This document shows positions 5,981 through 6,624 of a stretch of 6,624 nt of DNA, in pieces. This DNA is from Alphaproteobacteria bacterium (GTDB taxonomy: Bacteria; Pseudomonadota; Alphaproteobacteria; Rhizobiales; Hyphomicrobiaceae), in contig VBAB01000338.1 in assembly GCA_005888525.1 (NCBI GenBank), positions 1-6,624 on the forward strand. Direction: 5' to 3'. The stretch's first letter is position 1. Each line of letters opens with the position of its first letter. Under the pieces are notes generated by a model, which searched no databases, was not told the origin of the DNA, and saw only the letters and a program-made list of their open reading frames with translations. Both the position numbers and the translations under genes were made by a program.

Positions 5981-6624
5981 ATGGGAAAGATGGATGGAAT
6001 GGTGGCTGCCGTGACCGGGGGTGCTTCGGGTATCGGGGAAGCCACCGTGCGGCGCTTCATCGCAGAGGGCGCCCAGGTGGCCTTTGCCGACCGCGATGCA
6101 GTGCGCGGAAATCGTGTGGCGGCAGAAATCGCTGCTGAAGGCAGAGTGGATTTTTTCGAGGCGGATGTCGGCCGCGAGTCTTCCTGTCTTGCGTTTATTG
6201 AGCATGCTGTGAAGCGATTTGGTCGACTGAATATTCTGGTCAATAACGCGGGGATCCGGATGTATCAGACGGTCGTGGAGGCCACAGCGGAGAGCTGGGA
6301 TGAGATCCTAAGTGTCAATTTGAAGAGCTATGCCTATTGCGCCAAAGGTGCCATCCCGGCCATGCGGCGCGTGGGCGGCGGTAGCATCGTGAACGTGGCA
6401 TCGGTCCGCTCGATCGTTGCAGGAGGCAACAACCTCCAGTATGACACCGCGAAACACGCTGTAGCCGGGTTGACGCGCGGCTTGGCGATGGATCACGGAG
6501 GGGAAGGCATCCGCGTCAACGCTGTATGCCCGGGTCCCATTTTCACGCCATTTCATGAGCGCCGTCTGCAGACGGCTGGCAAGACCGTCGCCCAATACAA
6601 TGAGGATGCCGCCAGCCGAACCAT
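5981..6624 (+). CDS. Classical short-chain dehydrogenase/reductase (SDR), partial (N-terminal 214 residues)
   Basis: The ATG at 5981 is preceded by AGAGGA about 8 nt upstream; the frame stays open to the right edge, so the C-terminal 30-50 residues are missing. Rossmann-fold motifs appear in the order of classical SDRs: TGGASGIG (12-19) for the cofactor, NNAG (88-91), N113 in SVNLK, catalytic S141 in NVASVRS, and the YDTAK motif with Y154 and K158, followed by the PG motif in NAVCPGPIFTPF (180-191). The catalytic Asn-Ser-Tyr-Lys set is complete, so an active NAD(P)-dependent oxidoreductase is expected. D37 at the end of the second strand (FADRD) favours NAD(H) over NADP(H). The substrate is probably an alcohol, sugar or hydroxy-acyl compound and cannot be named. 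Codon use is less GC-rich at third positions than in the preceding lyase. Confidence 0.92.
   Translation, partial: MGKMDGMVAAVTGGASGIGEATVRRFIAEGAQVAFADRDAVRGNRVAAEIAAEGRVDFFEADVGRESSCLAFIEHAVKRFGRLNILVNNAGIRMYQTVVEATAESWDEILSVNLKSYAYCAKGAIPAMRRVGGGSIVNVASVRSIVAGGNNLQYDTAKHAVAGLTRGLAMDHGGEGIRVNAVCPGPIFTPFHERRLQTAGKTVAQYNEDAASRT

Overview
The window is a GC-rich, densely coding bacterial segment with six protein genes and no recognisable RNA gene, mobile element, CRISPR array or integrase. Shine-Dalgarno sites precede all six starts. The gene families (form II molybdenum hydroxylase, crotonase, ThuA-like protein, PEP mutase/isocitrate lyase superfamily lyase, SDR, NHL propeller) are typical of metabolically versatile soil or aquatic Proteobacteria and their uncultured relatives. 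The sequence alone does not fix a genus.

Layout. Four genes lie on the minus strand, in transcription order from right to left: a ThuA-like protein (4641-3820), a crotonase-superfamily protein (3660-2887), a form II xanthine dehydrogenase-type molybdopterin-binding subunit (2770-428), and an NHL-repeat propeller protein (from 401, running off the left edge). The gaps are 159, 116 and 26 bp, so the last two genes are almost certainly co-transcribed. The crotonase has a possible promoter of its own. A 349-bp divergent spacer (4642-4990) separates this group from two plus-strand genes: an oxaloacetate decarboxylase-like lyase (4991-5869) and a classical SDR dehydrogenase (from 5981, running off the right edge).

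Function. Every recognisable product is an enzyme or an enzyme-like propeller of small-molecule catabolism: hydroxylation or oxidation by the Mo enzyme, acyl-CoA chemistry by the crotonase, NAD-dependent alcohol/ketone oxidation by the SDR, C-C cleavage of an alpha-keto acid by the lyase, and probable carbohydrate-related chemistry by ThuA. A catabolic island is the natural reading, but no gene here names the substrate. No transporter or regulator lies inside the window.

Most notable points. The crotonase lacks both glutamates of the classical enoyl-CoA hydratase. The Mo subunit has no small (2Fe-2S) or medium (FAD) partner in the window and lacks the CO dehydrogenase cysteine loop. The lyase keeps the superfamily metal motif but appears to lack one active-site tyrosine of the characterised Pseudomonas oxaloacetate decarboxylase. 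The SDR has visibly less GC-biased codon use than the gene before it. I found no convincing evidence of a wholly new system.
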